From JBCDCE01 sp039182515 (lineage in GTDB: Bacteria > Pseudomonadota > Alphaproteobacteria > Rhodobacterales > Rhodobacteraceae): a stretch of 21,214 nt of DNA. Each line of letters begins with the position of its first letter. Positions within the stretch are counted from its first letter, which is position 1. The translations under genes and the position numbers were made by a program. Positions 8,043 to 15,591 of the stretch are shown piece after piece. The stretch lies in assembly GCA_039182515.1 (NCBI GenBank), contig JBCDCE010000065.1, positions 1 to 21,214 of the forward strand, given 5' to 3'. The notes beneath the pieces are model-generated. The model ran no database searches and was not told the DNA's origin. It saw only the letters and a list, made by a program, of their open reading frames with translations.

Positions 8043-8510
8043 ATGAGTAAAAGCCTCAAACGCGTCAAAGCAGCCCTGGAAGAGTTTGGGCTCAGCACCG
8101 AAATCAAAGATGCACCCAATACCAAGACGGCTCTTGAGGCTGCACAGTCTGTGGGCTGTGCGCTCGATCAAATCGCAAAATCGATTATTTTTGCCAGATC
8201 AGACACGGGCCTGCCGGTTTTGTTCATCACCGCGGGCGGCAACAAGGTCGATCCCAGCAAAGCCAGCGCATTGGTGGGCGTTGAATTGGGGCGGGCCGAT
8301 GCGAGCTTGATCCGCAGCCACACAGGCTTTGCGATTGGCGGCGTAAGTCCAATTGGACACTTGGGTCCGATTGACGCTTTTTTCGACCCAAAGCTGCTGG
8401 AATTTAGCGAAATCTACGCTGCTGCGGGCACGCCAAACCATCTTTTTGGCGTTGATCCGCGTGTTTTACAGAAAATTATCGACGCAAAAGTATCTGATTT
8501 CATTCAATAA
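8043..8510 (+). CDS. YbaK/EbsC-family aminoacyl-tRNA deacylase
   Basis: 155 aa, the normal size for a stand-alone YbaK/ProX-type editing domain. Such proteins hydrolyse mischarged tRNA in trans, for example Cys-tRNA(Pro) or Ala-tRNA(Pro). Family marks are QIAKSIIF with Lys46, LFITAGGNKVD (60-70), the glycine-rich FAIGGVSPIGH (96-106) and GTPNHLFGVDP (129-139). The start at 8043 has AAGGGAG at a good distance; the in-frame extension to 7953 would overlap the divergent glnE start and is not homologous. The gap to glnE is 63 bases and must hold both promoters. The preferred mischarged substrate cannot be told from sequence. Confidence 0.9.
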   Translation: MSKSLKRVKAALEEFGLSTEIKDAPNTKTALEAAQSVGCALDQIAKSIIFARSDTGLPVLFITAGGNKVDPSKASALVGVELGRADASLIRSHTGFAIGGVSPIGHLGPIDAFFDPKLLEFSEIYAAAGTPNHLFGVDPRVLQKIIDAKVSDFIQ

Positions 8511-8520
8511 TCACAAATAA

Positions 8521-8537
8521 TGTAAATCTTTTTCACA
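8521..8537. promoter_or_regulatory. Candidate operator 1 upstream of the DUF2852 gene
   Basis: TGTAAATCTTTTTCACA has the form TGTrAA-N5-TTCACA, matching the second site 58 bases downstream apart from one arm base and the spacer. It lies directly upstream of the putative -35 element. The regulator is unknown. Confidence 0.4.
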
Positions 8538-8543
8538 TAAACG

Positions 8544-8572
8544 CTTGATAAGCCCGCAGGACCCTCCCATCT
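8544..8572 (+). promoter_or_regulatory. Possible heat-shock-type (RpoH) promoter for DUF2852-RDD-bpt
   Basis: CTTGAT (8544-8549), a 17-base spacer and CCATCT (8567-8572) resemble alphaproteobacterial RpoH promoters (CTTG at -35, CC-A-T at -10). This is pattern matching without experimental support. The predicted start would fall near 8580, inside the second candidate operator. Confidence 0.35.
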
Positions 8573-8578
8573 TAGTAA

Positions 8579-8595
8579 TGTGAAAGGCATTCACA
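8579..8595. promoter_or_regulatory. Candidate operator 2: TGTGAA-N5-TTCACA
   Basis: TGTGAAAGGCATTCACA has perfect 6-base arms around a 5-base spacer and sits at the predicted transcription start of the DUF2852 gene. Read as TGTGA-N7-TCACA it is one base longer than a standard CRP/FNR site (N6), so a CRP assignment is not claimed. Confidence 0.45.
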
Positions 8596-8618
8596 TACAC
8601 ATTAAAACGGAGACCCAA

Positions 8619-9038
8619 ATGACCCCTGCCCCTGCTGATCCCCTCCCGCACGCATCTCATCCGATGCAAACACGTGGCTGGTTTGGACGCGCCGAGGACT
8701 GGCTCGACGACCGAGGCAAAGGCGCCTGGATCGCAGCCATGGTTCTCGGGTTCATCTTCTTCTGGCCCATTGGCCTCGCCCTTCTCTTCTACATGATCTG
8801 GAGCAAACAAATGTTCGGCAAATCCAATTGTTCCCCCCGCCGCAAGTCCGCACACATGGCGATGAAACCTTCCGGCAACAGCGCGTTTGACGCCTACAAA
8901 GCTGACACGCTGCGCCGCTTGGAAGACGAACAAGCCAGCTTTGAACAGTTCTTGGAACGGCTGCGTGAGGCAAAAGACAAATCGGAGTTCGACCAGTTTA
9001 TGGACGAGCGCGCCAAACCGGCCGCCGATCCGAGCTAA
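8619..9038 (+). CDS. DUF2852 family membrane protein
   Basis: 139 aa. The order is a polar N-terminus, the conserved GWFGRAEDWLDDRGKGAWIA (20-39), one hydrophobic segment (about 40-62) rich in Phe/Trp (GFIFFWPIGLALLFYMIW), then a charged helical, coiled-coil-like tail (90-130, RRLEDEQASFEQFLERLREA). This arrangement is that of DUF2852 proteins of alphaproteobacteria, whose function is not known to me. It is probably an inner-membrane protein with a cytoplasmic tail. ATG 8619 has GGAG six bases upstream; an in-frame start at 8580 falls inside the palindromic site and is rejected. A terminator-like hairpin follows, separating it from the RDD gene. Confidence 0.85.
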   Translation: MTPAPADPLPHASHPMQTRGWFGRAEDWLDDRGKGAWIAAMVLGFIFFWPIGLALLFYMIWSKQMFGKSNCSPRRKSAHMAMKPSGNSAFDAYKADTLRRLEDEQASFEQFLERLREAKDKSEFDQFMDERAKPAADPS

Positions 9039-9059
9039 GGCCTTGGCCTAAAACATGCG

Positions 9060-9088
9060 CCGTCCCCTCTTCGGAGGGGCGGTCCTTT
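9060..9088 (+). terminator. Intrinsic terminator after the DUF2852 gene
   Basis: CCCCTC (9064-9069), a TTCG tetraloop and GAGGGG (9074-9079) form a perfect stem, extended by CCG/CGG around one bulged base, then TCCTTTTG. The T-run is short, so some read-through to the RDD gene is likely. Confidence 0.7.
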
Positions 9089-9134
9089 TGACTCGAAGCT
9101 CAAGCGCTTTGGCCTGCACAAAAGAGGACCTAAG

Positions 9135-9590
9135 ATGCCCGCCAGCACTGCCCCATCCTTCGATCCTTTACCGGATCCAACCTATCAAGCAGAGTTCTAC
9201 GCTGACACGCCGGTGAAACGCTTGCTGGCGTGGATCATCGATACGGTTGTGATCTTGGCAATGTCTTTTGTGTTGGCCGTGGCGACTTTTGGCTTGGCCT
9301 TCTTTTTGTTCTTTGGGCTCTTTTTCTTGGTCGGATTTGCTTACCGCGTTGTGACACTGGCCAATGGTTCTGCGACACTCGGAATGCGGTTTATGTCCAT
9401 TGAATTTCGCAAATTGAACGGCCAACGCTTTGATCTGATGGACGCATTTTTACATACTTTGGGCTTTTCGATCTTAATGAGTTTCATCATTTTGCAAGTT
9501 ATTTCGGTTGTGTTGATGCTCACGACCCTGCGCAAACAGGGGTTAACGGATCATTTGTTTGGCACGGTCGCGCTCAACCGCGCGGCCTAG
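9135..9590 (+). CDS. RDD-family membrane protein
   Basis: 151 aa. The RDD signature is present: KRLLAWIIDTVVILA (28-42) with Arg29 and Asp36, the loop ATLGMRFMSIEFR (80-92), and GLTDHLFGT (136-144) with Asp139. Hydrophobic helices lie at about 31-50, 52-72 and 110-131, giving the usual three-pass inner-membrane topology. Some RDD proteins are linked to ion or osmotic homeostasis, but no substrate can be assigned here. It has a GAGG ribosome-binding site before ATG 9135 and is followed 75 bases later by bpt on the same strand. I recall RDD and bpt being neighbours in related genomes. Confidence 0.88.
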   Translation: MPASTAPSFDPLPDPTYQAEFYADTPVKRLLAWIIDTVVILAMSFVLAVATFGLAFFLFFGLFFLVGFAYRVVTLANGSATLGMRFMSIEFRKLNGQRFDLMDAFLHTLGFSILMSFIILQVISVVLMLTTLRKQGLTDHLFGTVALNRAA

Positions 9591-9665
9591 GAGCGCACGA
9601 TGTCTTTGAGGGCTTGGCCTTGCGCAAAGGCATTGCTAACATGAGCGCAAATCTAGAGGCAGGTC

Positions 9666-10490
9666 ATGCGCCATACACTTCCCGTAGCGCCGCAATTTTA
9701 CGTGACGGCTCCACAACCCTGCCCTTACCTTGAGGGCCGGATGGAACGGAAATTGTTCACCGCTTTGCAAGGTGATGTGGCCGAAACGCTCAACAATGCG
9801 CTCTCGAAACAGGGCTTTCGTCGCTCGCAAAATGTGCTTTATCGGCCCTCTTGCGCTGATTGCGCTGCCTGTCTCTCGGCCCGCATCAAAGTTTCCGACT
9901 TCAAGCCCTCCAAGAGCCAAAAGCGCACTTTCAAACGCAACGCGCATTTGGAACGCCGCGCGACAAGCCCTTGGGCCACAGAGGATCAATACGCGCTCTT
10001 TCGCAAATACCTGGACCAACGCCACGCCGATGGTGGCATGGCTGACATGGATATTTTCGAATTTGCGGCCATGGTGGAAGAAACCCCCATTCGCAGTCGC
10101 GTGATTGAATATGCAGCCAAAGATGCGCGCCGCGGTGAATTGTCAGCTGTTTGTCTTACGGACGTGCTCGATGACGGGCTCTCGATGGTCTATTCTTTTT
10201 ACGATCCAGACTTAACCCGCGCCAGCTTGGGCACGTATTTGATCCTGGATCACATCGAGATCGCGCGCGAAGCGGGCTTGCCTTATGTCTATCTGGGCTA
10301 CTGGGTGCCTGGCTCTCCGAAGATGGGCTATAAAGCCAACTTTGCCGGCTTAGAGGTGTACCGACACGGAGCCTGGGAAAAGCTGCGCGCGGAGGAAGAC
10401 TACGAGCAAGACACCCATCCCCTGTCTGTGGATCCAATTGCCGAACAAGTGGCGCGGATCTCTTTGCCAGATACGCTCAACTCCAAATAA
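9666..10490 (+). CDS. bpt: Arginyl/leucyl-tRNA--protein transferase (N-degron pathway)
   Basis: 274 aa. It transfers an amino acid (Leu in characterised bacterial Bpt proteins) from tRNA to proteins with N-terminal Asp or Glu, marking them for ClpS-ClpAP degradation. The N-terminal ATE domain has PCPYLEGRMERKLFT (18-32) and the cysteine cluster YRPSCADCAACLSARI (59-74). The C-terminal GNAT-like domain has YSFYDPDL (176-183), SLGTYLILDHIEIA (187-200) and YVYLGYWVPGSPKMGYKANF (207-226). ATG 9666 follows AGAGGCAGG. Length and motifs are complete. The donor amino acid (Leu or Arg) is inferred from family rules. A bidirectional terminator follows. Confidence 0.95.
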   Translation: MRHTLPVAPQFYVTAPQPCPYLEGRMERKLFTALQGDVAETLNNALSKQGFRRSQNVLYRPSCADCAACLSARIKVSDFKPSKSQKRTFKRNAHLERRATSPWATEDQYALFRKYLDQRHADGGMADMDIFEFAAMVEETPIRSRVIEYAAKDARRGELSAVCLTDVLDDGLSMVYSFYDPDLTRASLGTYLILDHIEIAREAGLPYVYLGYWVPGSPKMGYKANFAGLEVYRHGAWEKLRAEEDYEQDTHPLSVDPIAEQVARISLPDTLNSK

Positions 10491-10510
10491 AAAGACAGTT
10501 TTCGTGCAAA

Positions 10511-10539
10511 AAGGCGGGCCCGAACCCGCCTCTTTTTTT
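10511..10539. terminator. Bidirectional intrinsic terminator between bpt and the takM-like gene
   Basis: GGCGGG (10513-10518), loop CCCGAA, CCCGCC (10525-10530), then seven T on the plus strand. The minus strand also has five T after the same stem, so the element can end both convergent transcripts. Confidence 0.9.
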
Positions 10540-10557
10540 GTCTGATATCCTGAGACT

Positions 10558-12933
10558 TTACTTCAGCAGGTTCGGAACAATCGTGACCACATCTGGAACC
10601 ATGTAGAGCAACAAAAGCCCGACAACCTGAATGATCACAAAGGGCACCACACCTTGGTAAATATGCCCCGTTGTCACCTCTTTTGGCGCAACCCCTCGGA
10701 GGTAGAAGAGCGCAAATCCAAACGGTGGCGTGAGGAAGGAGGTCTGCAGGTTCACAGCAATCATGATCGTGACCCACTTCGGATCAAGTTCAGCGCCGTA
10801 AATCACAGGGCCCACAATGGGGATCACGATGTAGATGATCTCCAGGAAGTCTAGCACGAAGCCCAAGACAAAAAGCACCAACATCACGATCAAGAAGACC
10901 ACGCGCACATCGTCAAACGAGCGCAAGAATTGCTGGATGTAGTGCTCACCACCAAACGAAATCACGACGAGGTTCAACAGCTGAGATCCGATCAGAATGG
11001 TAAATACCATACTTGTGACCTTGGCCGTCTCACGCACAACTGGGCTCAAAACGCCGCCTGAGTAGAGCACCCAGCAGGCGAAAAGAATGCCAAACATCGC
11101 GTAAAGATAAGCGCCTTTGGCGGCTAAGAAGGCCAGCCAGGTCTCAAGCCCAGCGTTGCCTGTGTTCACGCGCAGGTCAAAGTTCACGCCAATGAGGATC
11201 ATGATAACAATCGCAAAGCTAGCCAAGATGATCATCTGGCCCGATCGGCCTTGGTCTTGCAGCTTCCGATAGGCCGCCAACATGATCGCACCACCCGCAC
11301 CAAGTGCTGCTGCAGGCGTTGGGTTGGTGATCCCGCCAAGGATCGAGCCTAGCACGGCAACGATCAGGACCAGCGGCGGGAAGACAACGCGCAAGAGCTC
11401 GTTTTGTCCCAACACCCGTGCCGCCCCGCGGCACCCGTAAAGCGTCAGCACAAGCGGGATGAGCAAGATCACAAAACTGACCCCAGGCGACGTAAGCGGC
11501 CCAATGAAGAGCGCATCCGCGATAAGGGCGAGCACAATACCAAGCCCCCCTACCAACAGAGGTGCTGGGTTGCTCGAGGGGCTTACGCCACGTGCTGTTG
11601 TGAGGATTAAGCCCAAGAGCACGAAAGGAACAGCCACACTCAAACCGATGGGCGCTGCAGCAGCGATGTTTTCTTCCAGCTTCGCGGCACGCTCCTCATC
11701 GCTCAGCGCGCGAGCTTCTTGAACGCCGCCCGCTTCGTCAATGACACGTTGCTCTTCGACCGCTGTGTCCCAAGCCTCTTGCCCGTGTAACTCGATCATA
11801 GAAGCTGCGCAGTCGTCCGACACATTGGTCCGCAGGCTTGCAGTTTGCCCCGCATCAGAGAAACTATCCACGATCACCGATTGTGAGCCAAAGACGCCAA
11901 CCTGGGTGAGCAAAATCAAGCCGCCGATCAAAGCAATCGGAGCGCCAAGAAACCAGGTGAAGGATTCGCTCCGGCTGAGCGGCTCAGAGTTTGCCGATCC
12001 CATTTCAACCGCAGGGGCTTTTGAGGGATTCAAGAGCGCATAGCCAAAGGCGTAAGCTGCATAGAGGAAGGCAAGCATGATCCCCGGCAACAAGGCCGCT
12101 TGGAAAAGGGTCCCCACTGAGACAACCGCAGGCTCACCAAGCAAGGTCAACGCATCGGAGCACCCTGCTAACAAAGCGCGCTCTTCTTGGGCGGCCGAAT
12201 AGAGATCCCCTGCGAGTGTGCCGAGAAGAACGATCACAATCGACGGCGGAATAATTTGGCCCAATGTGCCCGAGGCGGCAATCACACCCGTGGCAAGCTG
12301 TGGCGAATAGCCGTTCTTAAGCATGGTCGGCAAAGACAGCAGGCCCATGGTCACCACAGTCGCGCCAACAATGCCCGTTGAGGCGGCCAAGAAGGCGCCC
12401 ACAACGACAACCGATACAGCCAAACCGCCTGGCAATGGGCCAAACACCCGCGCCATGGTCTGCAAAAGATCGTCCGCAATTTTTGAGCGCTCAAGCGTGA
12501 TGCCCATCAGAACAAACATGAGAACGGCGAGCAGTGTCTCAATGGATTGTCCCGCAAGCACACGTTCATTGATCCGGTTCACAATAAACGAAACGTTCCG
12601 ATCTAGCGCAAAGGCCCAACCACCGCCAAGCTCAGGGTTGCGTTGCTGCGGGAAGATCGGCTCATCGATGCGCGGCAAGTCCGGGTACCTAAAGACAGAT
12701 ATCGCCTCAGACCTGATGCCATCCGCGATGAGAGCAGCATATTCAACGCTGCTCGTGTCAATCGCTTGGTGGATTAACAGACCCGCATTGTCGAGCATCG
12801 CAATGATTGCAAAGGAAATAACGCCAGAGCCACCGATCGCAAAAGCAACAGGGAACCCAGAAAGAATACCGGCGAACAGTGTGACAAACACAATGATCAG
12901 GCCGACCTCAACACCATCAAGACCAAAAAGCAT
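10558..12933 (-). CDS. TRAP transporter large permease (DctM-type, extended form)
   Basis: 791 aa, far longer than the usual DctM (about 430 aa). It is the main ion-coupled channel subunit that works with the small permease and binding protein. The DctM core is clear: VLMGITLERS...FGPLPGGLA (141-172), GTLGQIIPPSIVIVLLG (222-238), LGSILGGITNPTPAAALGA (528-546) and NLQTSFLTPPFGFALFY (728-744). Added material lies at about 55-127, at 310-510 (extra helices around an acidic soluble stretch, 355-425), and at 563-635 (two extra helices). The reading frame is unbroken, so this is a real long variant rather than an error. It follows the small permease gene by 20 bases. Confidence 0.92.
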   Translation of the reverse strand: MLFGLDGVEVGLIIVFVTLFAGILSGFPVAFAIGGSGVISFAIIAMLDNAGLLIHQAIDTSSVEYAALIADGIRSEAISVFRYPDLPRIDEPIFPQQRNPELGGGWAFALDRNVSFIVNRINERVLAGQSIETLLAVLMFVLMGITLERSKIADDLLQTMARVFGPLPGGLAVSVVVVGAFLAASTGIVGATVVTMGLLSLPTMLKNGYSPQLATGVIAASGTLGQIIPPSIVIVLLGTLAGDLYSAAQEERALLAGCSDALTLLGEPAVVSVGTLFQAALLPGIMLAFLYAAYAFGYALLNPSKAPAVEMGSANSEPLSRSESFTWFLGAPIALIGGLILLTQVGVFGSQSVIVDSFSDAGQTASLRTNVSDDCAASMIELHGQEAWDTAVEEQRVIDEAGGVQEARALSDEERAAKLEENIAAAAPIGLSVAVPFVLLGLILTTARGVSPSSNPAPLLVGGLGIVLALIADALFIGPLTSPGVSFVILLIPLVLTLYGCRGAARVLGQNELLRVVFPPLVLIVAVLGSILGGITNPTPAAALGAGGAIMLAAYRKLQDQGRSGQMIILASFAIVIMILIGVNFDLRVNTGNAGLETWLAFLAAKGAYLYAMFGILFACWVLYSGGVLSPVVRETAKVTSMVFTILIGSQLLNLVVISFGGEHYIQQFLRSFDDVRVVFLIVMLVLFVLGFVLDFLEIIYIVIPIVGPVIYGAELDPKWVTIMIAVNLQTSFLTPPFGFALFYLRGVAPKEVTTGHIYQGVVPFVIIQVVGLLLLYMVPDVVTIVPNLLK

Positions 12934-12953
12934 GGGATTATCTCTCTTATATC

Positions 12954-13946
12954 TTAGTGGATTTCGGCGGTGAGCTCGGCGTCAGCGTCGCCCAGCTTGT
13001 CTTTGTCGAGGTACTTGCCTTCGCTCTCTTCCCCTTCTTTGAACTCCAGATAGGAGCGGTAGAGGAAGGCCACAGCTTGCAAGAGCACCATTGCCGTGAA
13101 GAAGATCAAAAGGAACTTGAAGAGGAAGTAGGCGTTGAACCCGTTTGGCGAAAAGCCAATGGTTTCGACATTCCACCGCAAAGCCCGCGCTTTGGTGATC
13201 AGCCGCTCAATCGCGTCAGAAGCTGATGGCTTGGGCACAACCAAGTGTCGCCAGAGGAAGTACCACGCGTACATCCACGTGAGGATCGCCGCAGGGATCA
13301 TAAAGATCAGGCTGCCGAACATATCGATGATGCGTTTTGTGCGGAAACTTACGGCGGAATACACCAAGTCCACCCGCACATGGCCGCCTTGCACGAAGGT
13401 GTAAGCACAGCACATGCAGACCACCATAGCGTTGTAGAACTTCAGCTCTTCGGCCCACCAACTGACGTCAAAGGTCACCGAGCGGCCAAAGCCAAAGCTC
13501 AGCTCGGAGGCCACAAAAATCCGCTGCATGAACACAATGATGATCTGCTGGAGCACCATCAAAAGGCCGGCCCAAGCAAAGAAGCGCCCGACGTAGTTGG
13601 CGATGCCTTCAAAGAGCCGAACACAGCCCCACATGATGTTATTGCGCCAAAGGCCGACCGCCGTCAGGATCAAAAAGGCGGTGAAAAAAGCGTAAAAAAG
13701 CTCAATCGATCCACCGTAGTAGATGAACTTCATCAGCGAGGTTTTGGCTTCGGTGCTAGAGAGTTTTCCCAACTCCCCCAGCCAGCCTAAAAATTCGCCA
13801 GGATGGGTGATGAAATACCCGGTGTTGTAGACAGCCTCTAAGAGGTTTCCAAAGAACCCCTGAAGCGCGCCCGAGGCTTGGAACGCATCCAAACAACTCG
13901 GAACTTTCTTTTCCACCGCGTGGAAAAAGCCTTGGCATTCTTCCAT
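12954..13946 (-). CDS. TRAP transporter small permease (DctQ-type, extended form)
   Basis: 330 aa against about 160-200 aa for typical DctQ. The DctQ core runs from about 118 to 235, with helices at 122-143, 168-186 and 208-232 and the family signature AYTFVQGGHVRVDLVYSAVS (181-200). An N-terminal extension contains one extra hydrophobic helix (79-99). A C-terminal helix (273-297) is followed by a charged tail rich in Glu, Asp and Lys. The subunit clamps the large permease in the inner membrane. It lies 98 bases downstream of the binding-protein gene, across a terminator hairpin, and 20 bases before the large permease gene. Confidence 0.88.
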   Translation of the reverse strand: MEECQGFFHAVEKKVPSCLDAFQASGALQGFFGNLLEAVYNTGYFITHPGEFLGWLGELGKLSSTEAKTSLMKFIYYGGSIELFYAFFTAFLILTAVGLWRNNIMWGCVRLFEGIANYVGRFFAWAGLLMVLQQIIIVFMQRIFVASELSFGFGRSVTFDVSWWAEELKFYNAMVVCMCCAYTFVQGGHVRVDLVYSAVSFRTKRIIDMFGSLIFMIPAAILTWMYAWYFLWRHLVVPKPSASDAIERLITKARALRWNVETIGFSPNGFNAYFLFKFLLIFFTAMVLLQAVAFLYRSYLEFKEGEESEGKYLDKDKLGDADAELTAEIH

Positions 13947-14000
13947 CGTATCCCCCTATTTGACATCAACTTACAGCGTTAAGTCGCCGTTTTTGTTATT

Positions 14001-14028
14001 AAAAAGGCCCCTCCCGTTGGGAGGAGCC
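14001..14028 (-). terminator. Intercistronic terminator between takP-like and takQ-like genes
   Basis: On the minus-strand transcript GGCTCCTCCC (14028-14019), loop AAC, GGGAGGGGCC (14015-14006) form a 10-pair stem with one U-G pair, followed by five U (14005-14001). It is 16 bases after the binding-protein stop codon. Partial termination here would give more binding protein than permease, the usual ratio for TRAP systems. Confidence 0.85.
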
Positions 14029-14044
14029 TTGCGCATTTTGTCGC

Positions 14045-15127
14045 TTAGGCGCGGACGCGGTCGCGCTGAGCGCGATATGCGCCGATGGATTTTGTCAGCC
14101 AGCCAGAGCTGTCTGCCATCGAGGCAAAGTAGTCGTCGTTGATTTTTGCAAAGAGCTCGTCGTCGAGGAACTCGGCGTAAACCGCTTTCGACGCCTCGAA
14201 CATCGCGTCCCAAACGCTGTCTGGGAATTCGAGAACCTTAACGCCACCGGCCTGCAAACGCTGCAGCGCTGCACCGTTGTTGTTGAGGTACTGCGAGAGG
14301 TTCCAAACGTTCGCGTGGCCAGCTGCCACTTCGATCATCGCCTGCTGCGCAGGGGTGAGGCTCTCAAACACGTCGAGGTTGGTTGCAACCGACAGACCCG
14401 CTGCTGGCTCGTGCATACCCGCTGTGTAGTAGAACTTCGTGATCTCTTGGAAACCAGCTTTCTCGTCCGCCCATGGGCCGATCCACTCGGTGCCGTCGAT
14501 CGCGCCGGAAGCCAACGCTTGGTACACTTCTGCACCTGGAAGGTTCTGCACAGATGCGCCCATTTCGCCGAGCACACGACCGCCGAGGCCAGGCATACGG
14601 AACTTCAAGCCGTTGAAGTCCTCTGGACCCACAACTTCTTTCTTGAACCAACCGCCCGCTTGGGTGCCGGTGTTACCCGCGAGGAACGATTTCAGGCCGA
14701 AGATTTCGCCCAGCTCGTGGTGCAGGCCCATGCCGTTGCCATGGTAGTACCAGTTGTTGAGTTCTGTCGCAGTCATGCCGAATGGCACGCCGGTGAAGAA
14801 CGCAAAGCCTGGGTGCTGGTTGATGAAGTAGTAGTCAGCCGCGTGGTACATGTCGGCTTGGCCGGATGTCACCGCGTCGAACACTTCAAAGGCGCCCACA
14901 AGTTCGCCGGCTGCTTTCACGTCAACGGTCAGCATGCCGTCTGACATTGCGTTGATGTTGTCAGCCGTTTTTTGTGCCGCATCGAAAACGCCTGCGAGGC
15001 CACGACCCCAAGATGTTACCATCGTGAGTGTGCGCTTGCCCTGTGCGTAGGCTGGTGCTGCGAGGGTTGTTGCCGCTGCCGCGGTGCCACCCAGAGCCGA
15101 ATTTTTCAGAAAAGAACGACGATCCAT
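14045..15127 (-). CDS. takP: TRAP transporter substrate-binding protein, TakP-like (Tat-exported)
   Basis: 360 aa. The N-terminus MDRRSFLKNSALGG is a twin-arginine signal (Arg3-Arg4), with likely cleavage after AYA at 26-28, so the folded protein works in the periplasm. The mature part is DctP-like and closest to R. sphaeroides TakP, a 2-oxoacid binder, as I remember it: GELVGAFEVFDAVTSGQADM, HAADYYFINQHP, AGNTGTQAGGWF (150-161), GLKFRMPGLGG (173-183) with carboxylate-binding Arg177, and IDGTEWIGPWADEK (210-223). ATG 15127 has GGGAGG at proper distance; an upstream in-frame ATG at 15154 lacks support. First gene of the TRAP operon and divergent from a sensor kinase. A carboxylate substrate is likely; 2-oxoacid is inferred. 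Confidence 0.9.
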   Translation of the reverse strand: MDRRSFLKNSALGGTAAAATTLAAPAYAQGKRTLTMVTSWGRGLAGVFDAAQKTADNINAMSDGMLTVDVKAAGELVGAFEVFDAVTSGQADMYHAADYYFINQHPGFAFFTGVPFGMTATELNNWYYHGNGMGLHHELGEIFGLKSFLAGNTGTQAGGWFKKEVVGPEDFNGLKFRMPGLGGRVLGEMGASVQNLPGAEVYQALASGAIDGTEWIGPWADEKAGFQEITKFYYTAGMHEPAAGLSVATNLDVFESLTPAQQAMIEVAAGHANVWNLSQYLNNNGAALQRLQAGGVKVLEFPDSVWDAMFEASKAVYAEFLDDELFAKINDDYFASMADSSGWLTKSIGAYRAQRDRVRA

Positions 15128-15591
15128 ATATTGTCCTCCCTTGAACAGTCTCATGCCCGCGTGTCACGGCGGGCGGATCGTTAAAGTGGGCACAACCTAG
15201 CGGCGGATTTTCGCAAGGCAAATACCAAGTAGTACGTAAAACGGGTGATTTTGGTGAAAAAAACTGGCCAAAATAACCAAAAATGTGTGTTTTTTTAGAT
15301 TTTCGGCGCCGATAATTCACGAAGTCTGAATGTTAGCGCAACAACTGCAATTTCAACGTAACGCCAGGATGTTGTTGAAGCAGCGCGCCCTAAGCCCGGA
15401 CGATTTTAGGATCTTAGCCCTTACACGGGTGGGTTCGCGTTTTCGAGCAAAACAGATGGGCATCGCTATGCAGGATCGCAGGCACTTGATCCTCATTGCT
15501 TTTGACCTCACGGCTTTTACCCTCAAACGTTGCAAGTTTGGCCATGATCAGCTAGGCGAGCAGCCCCAAGGACAATCATTGGGGAGTGCCG
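15128..15591. promoter_or_regulatory. Divergent control region between takP-like gene and sensor kinase
   Basis: This 464-base gap must hold both promoters. Near takP, CCCGC (15156-15160) and GCGGG (15169-15173) can pair in its 5' leader. In the AT-rich part, TTTTGGT (15249-15255) and ACCAAAA (15276-15282) form an inverted repeat around TGGCCA (15265-15270), a candidate operator. At the kinase side CCCCAA (15564-15569) pairs with TTGGGG (15579-15584). I could not assign -35/-10 boxes with confidence, and I see no convincing gene in 15330-15585. Confidence 0.5.
15564..15586 (+). promoter_or_regulatory. Hairpin covering the sensor-kinase ribosome-binding site
   Basis: CCCCAA (15564-15569), a 9-base loop and TTGGGG (15579-15584) form a perfect 6-pair stem. 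Its 3' arm is the Shine-Dalgarno sequence GGGGAG (15581-15586), five bases before ATG 15592. If formed in mRNA it would lower kinase translation. It could equally be a DNA operator. Confidence 0.5.

Noticed and set aside
7980..8171. Longer glnE start at 8171.
   Set aside because: It would run antisense through the YbaK-like gene start and has no similarity to GlnE before MDFRAAMTQN; ATG 7979 has the good ribosome-binding site.
8579..8595. CRP/FNR site reading of TGTGA...TCACA.
   Set aside because: The spacer is 7 bases rather than 6, so the half-sites are out of register for a standard CRP-family dimer. Kept only as an unassigned palindrome.
13245..13790. Plus-strand frame of 181 codons opposite the small TRAP permease gene.
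   Set aside because: His/Glu-rich shadow of membrane-protein codons in the opposite strand; no motif and no ribosome-binding site.
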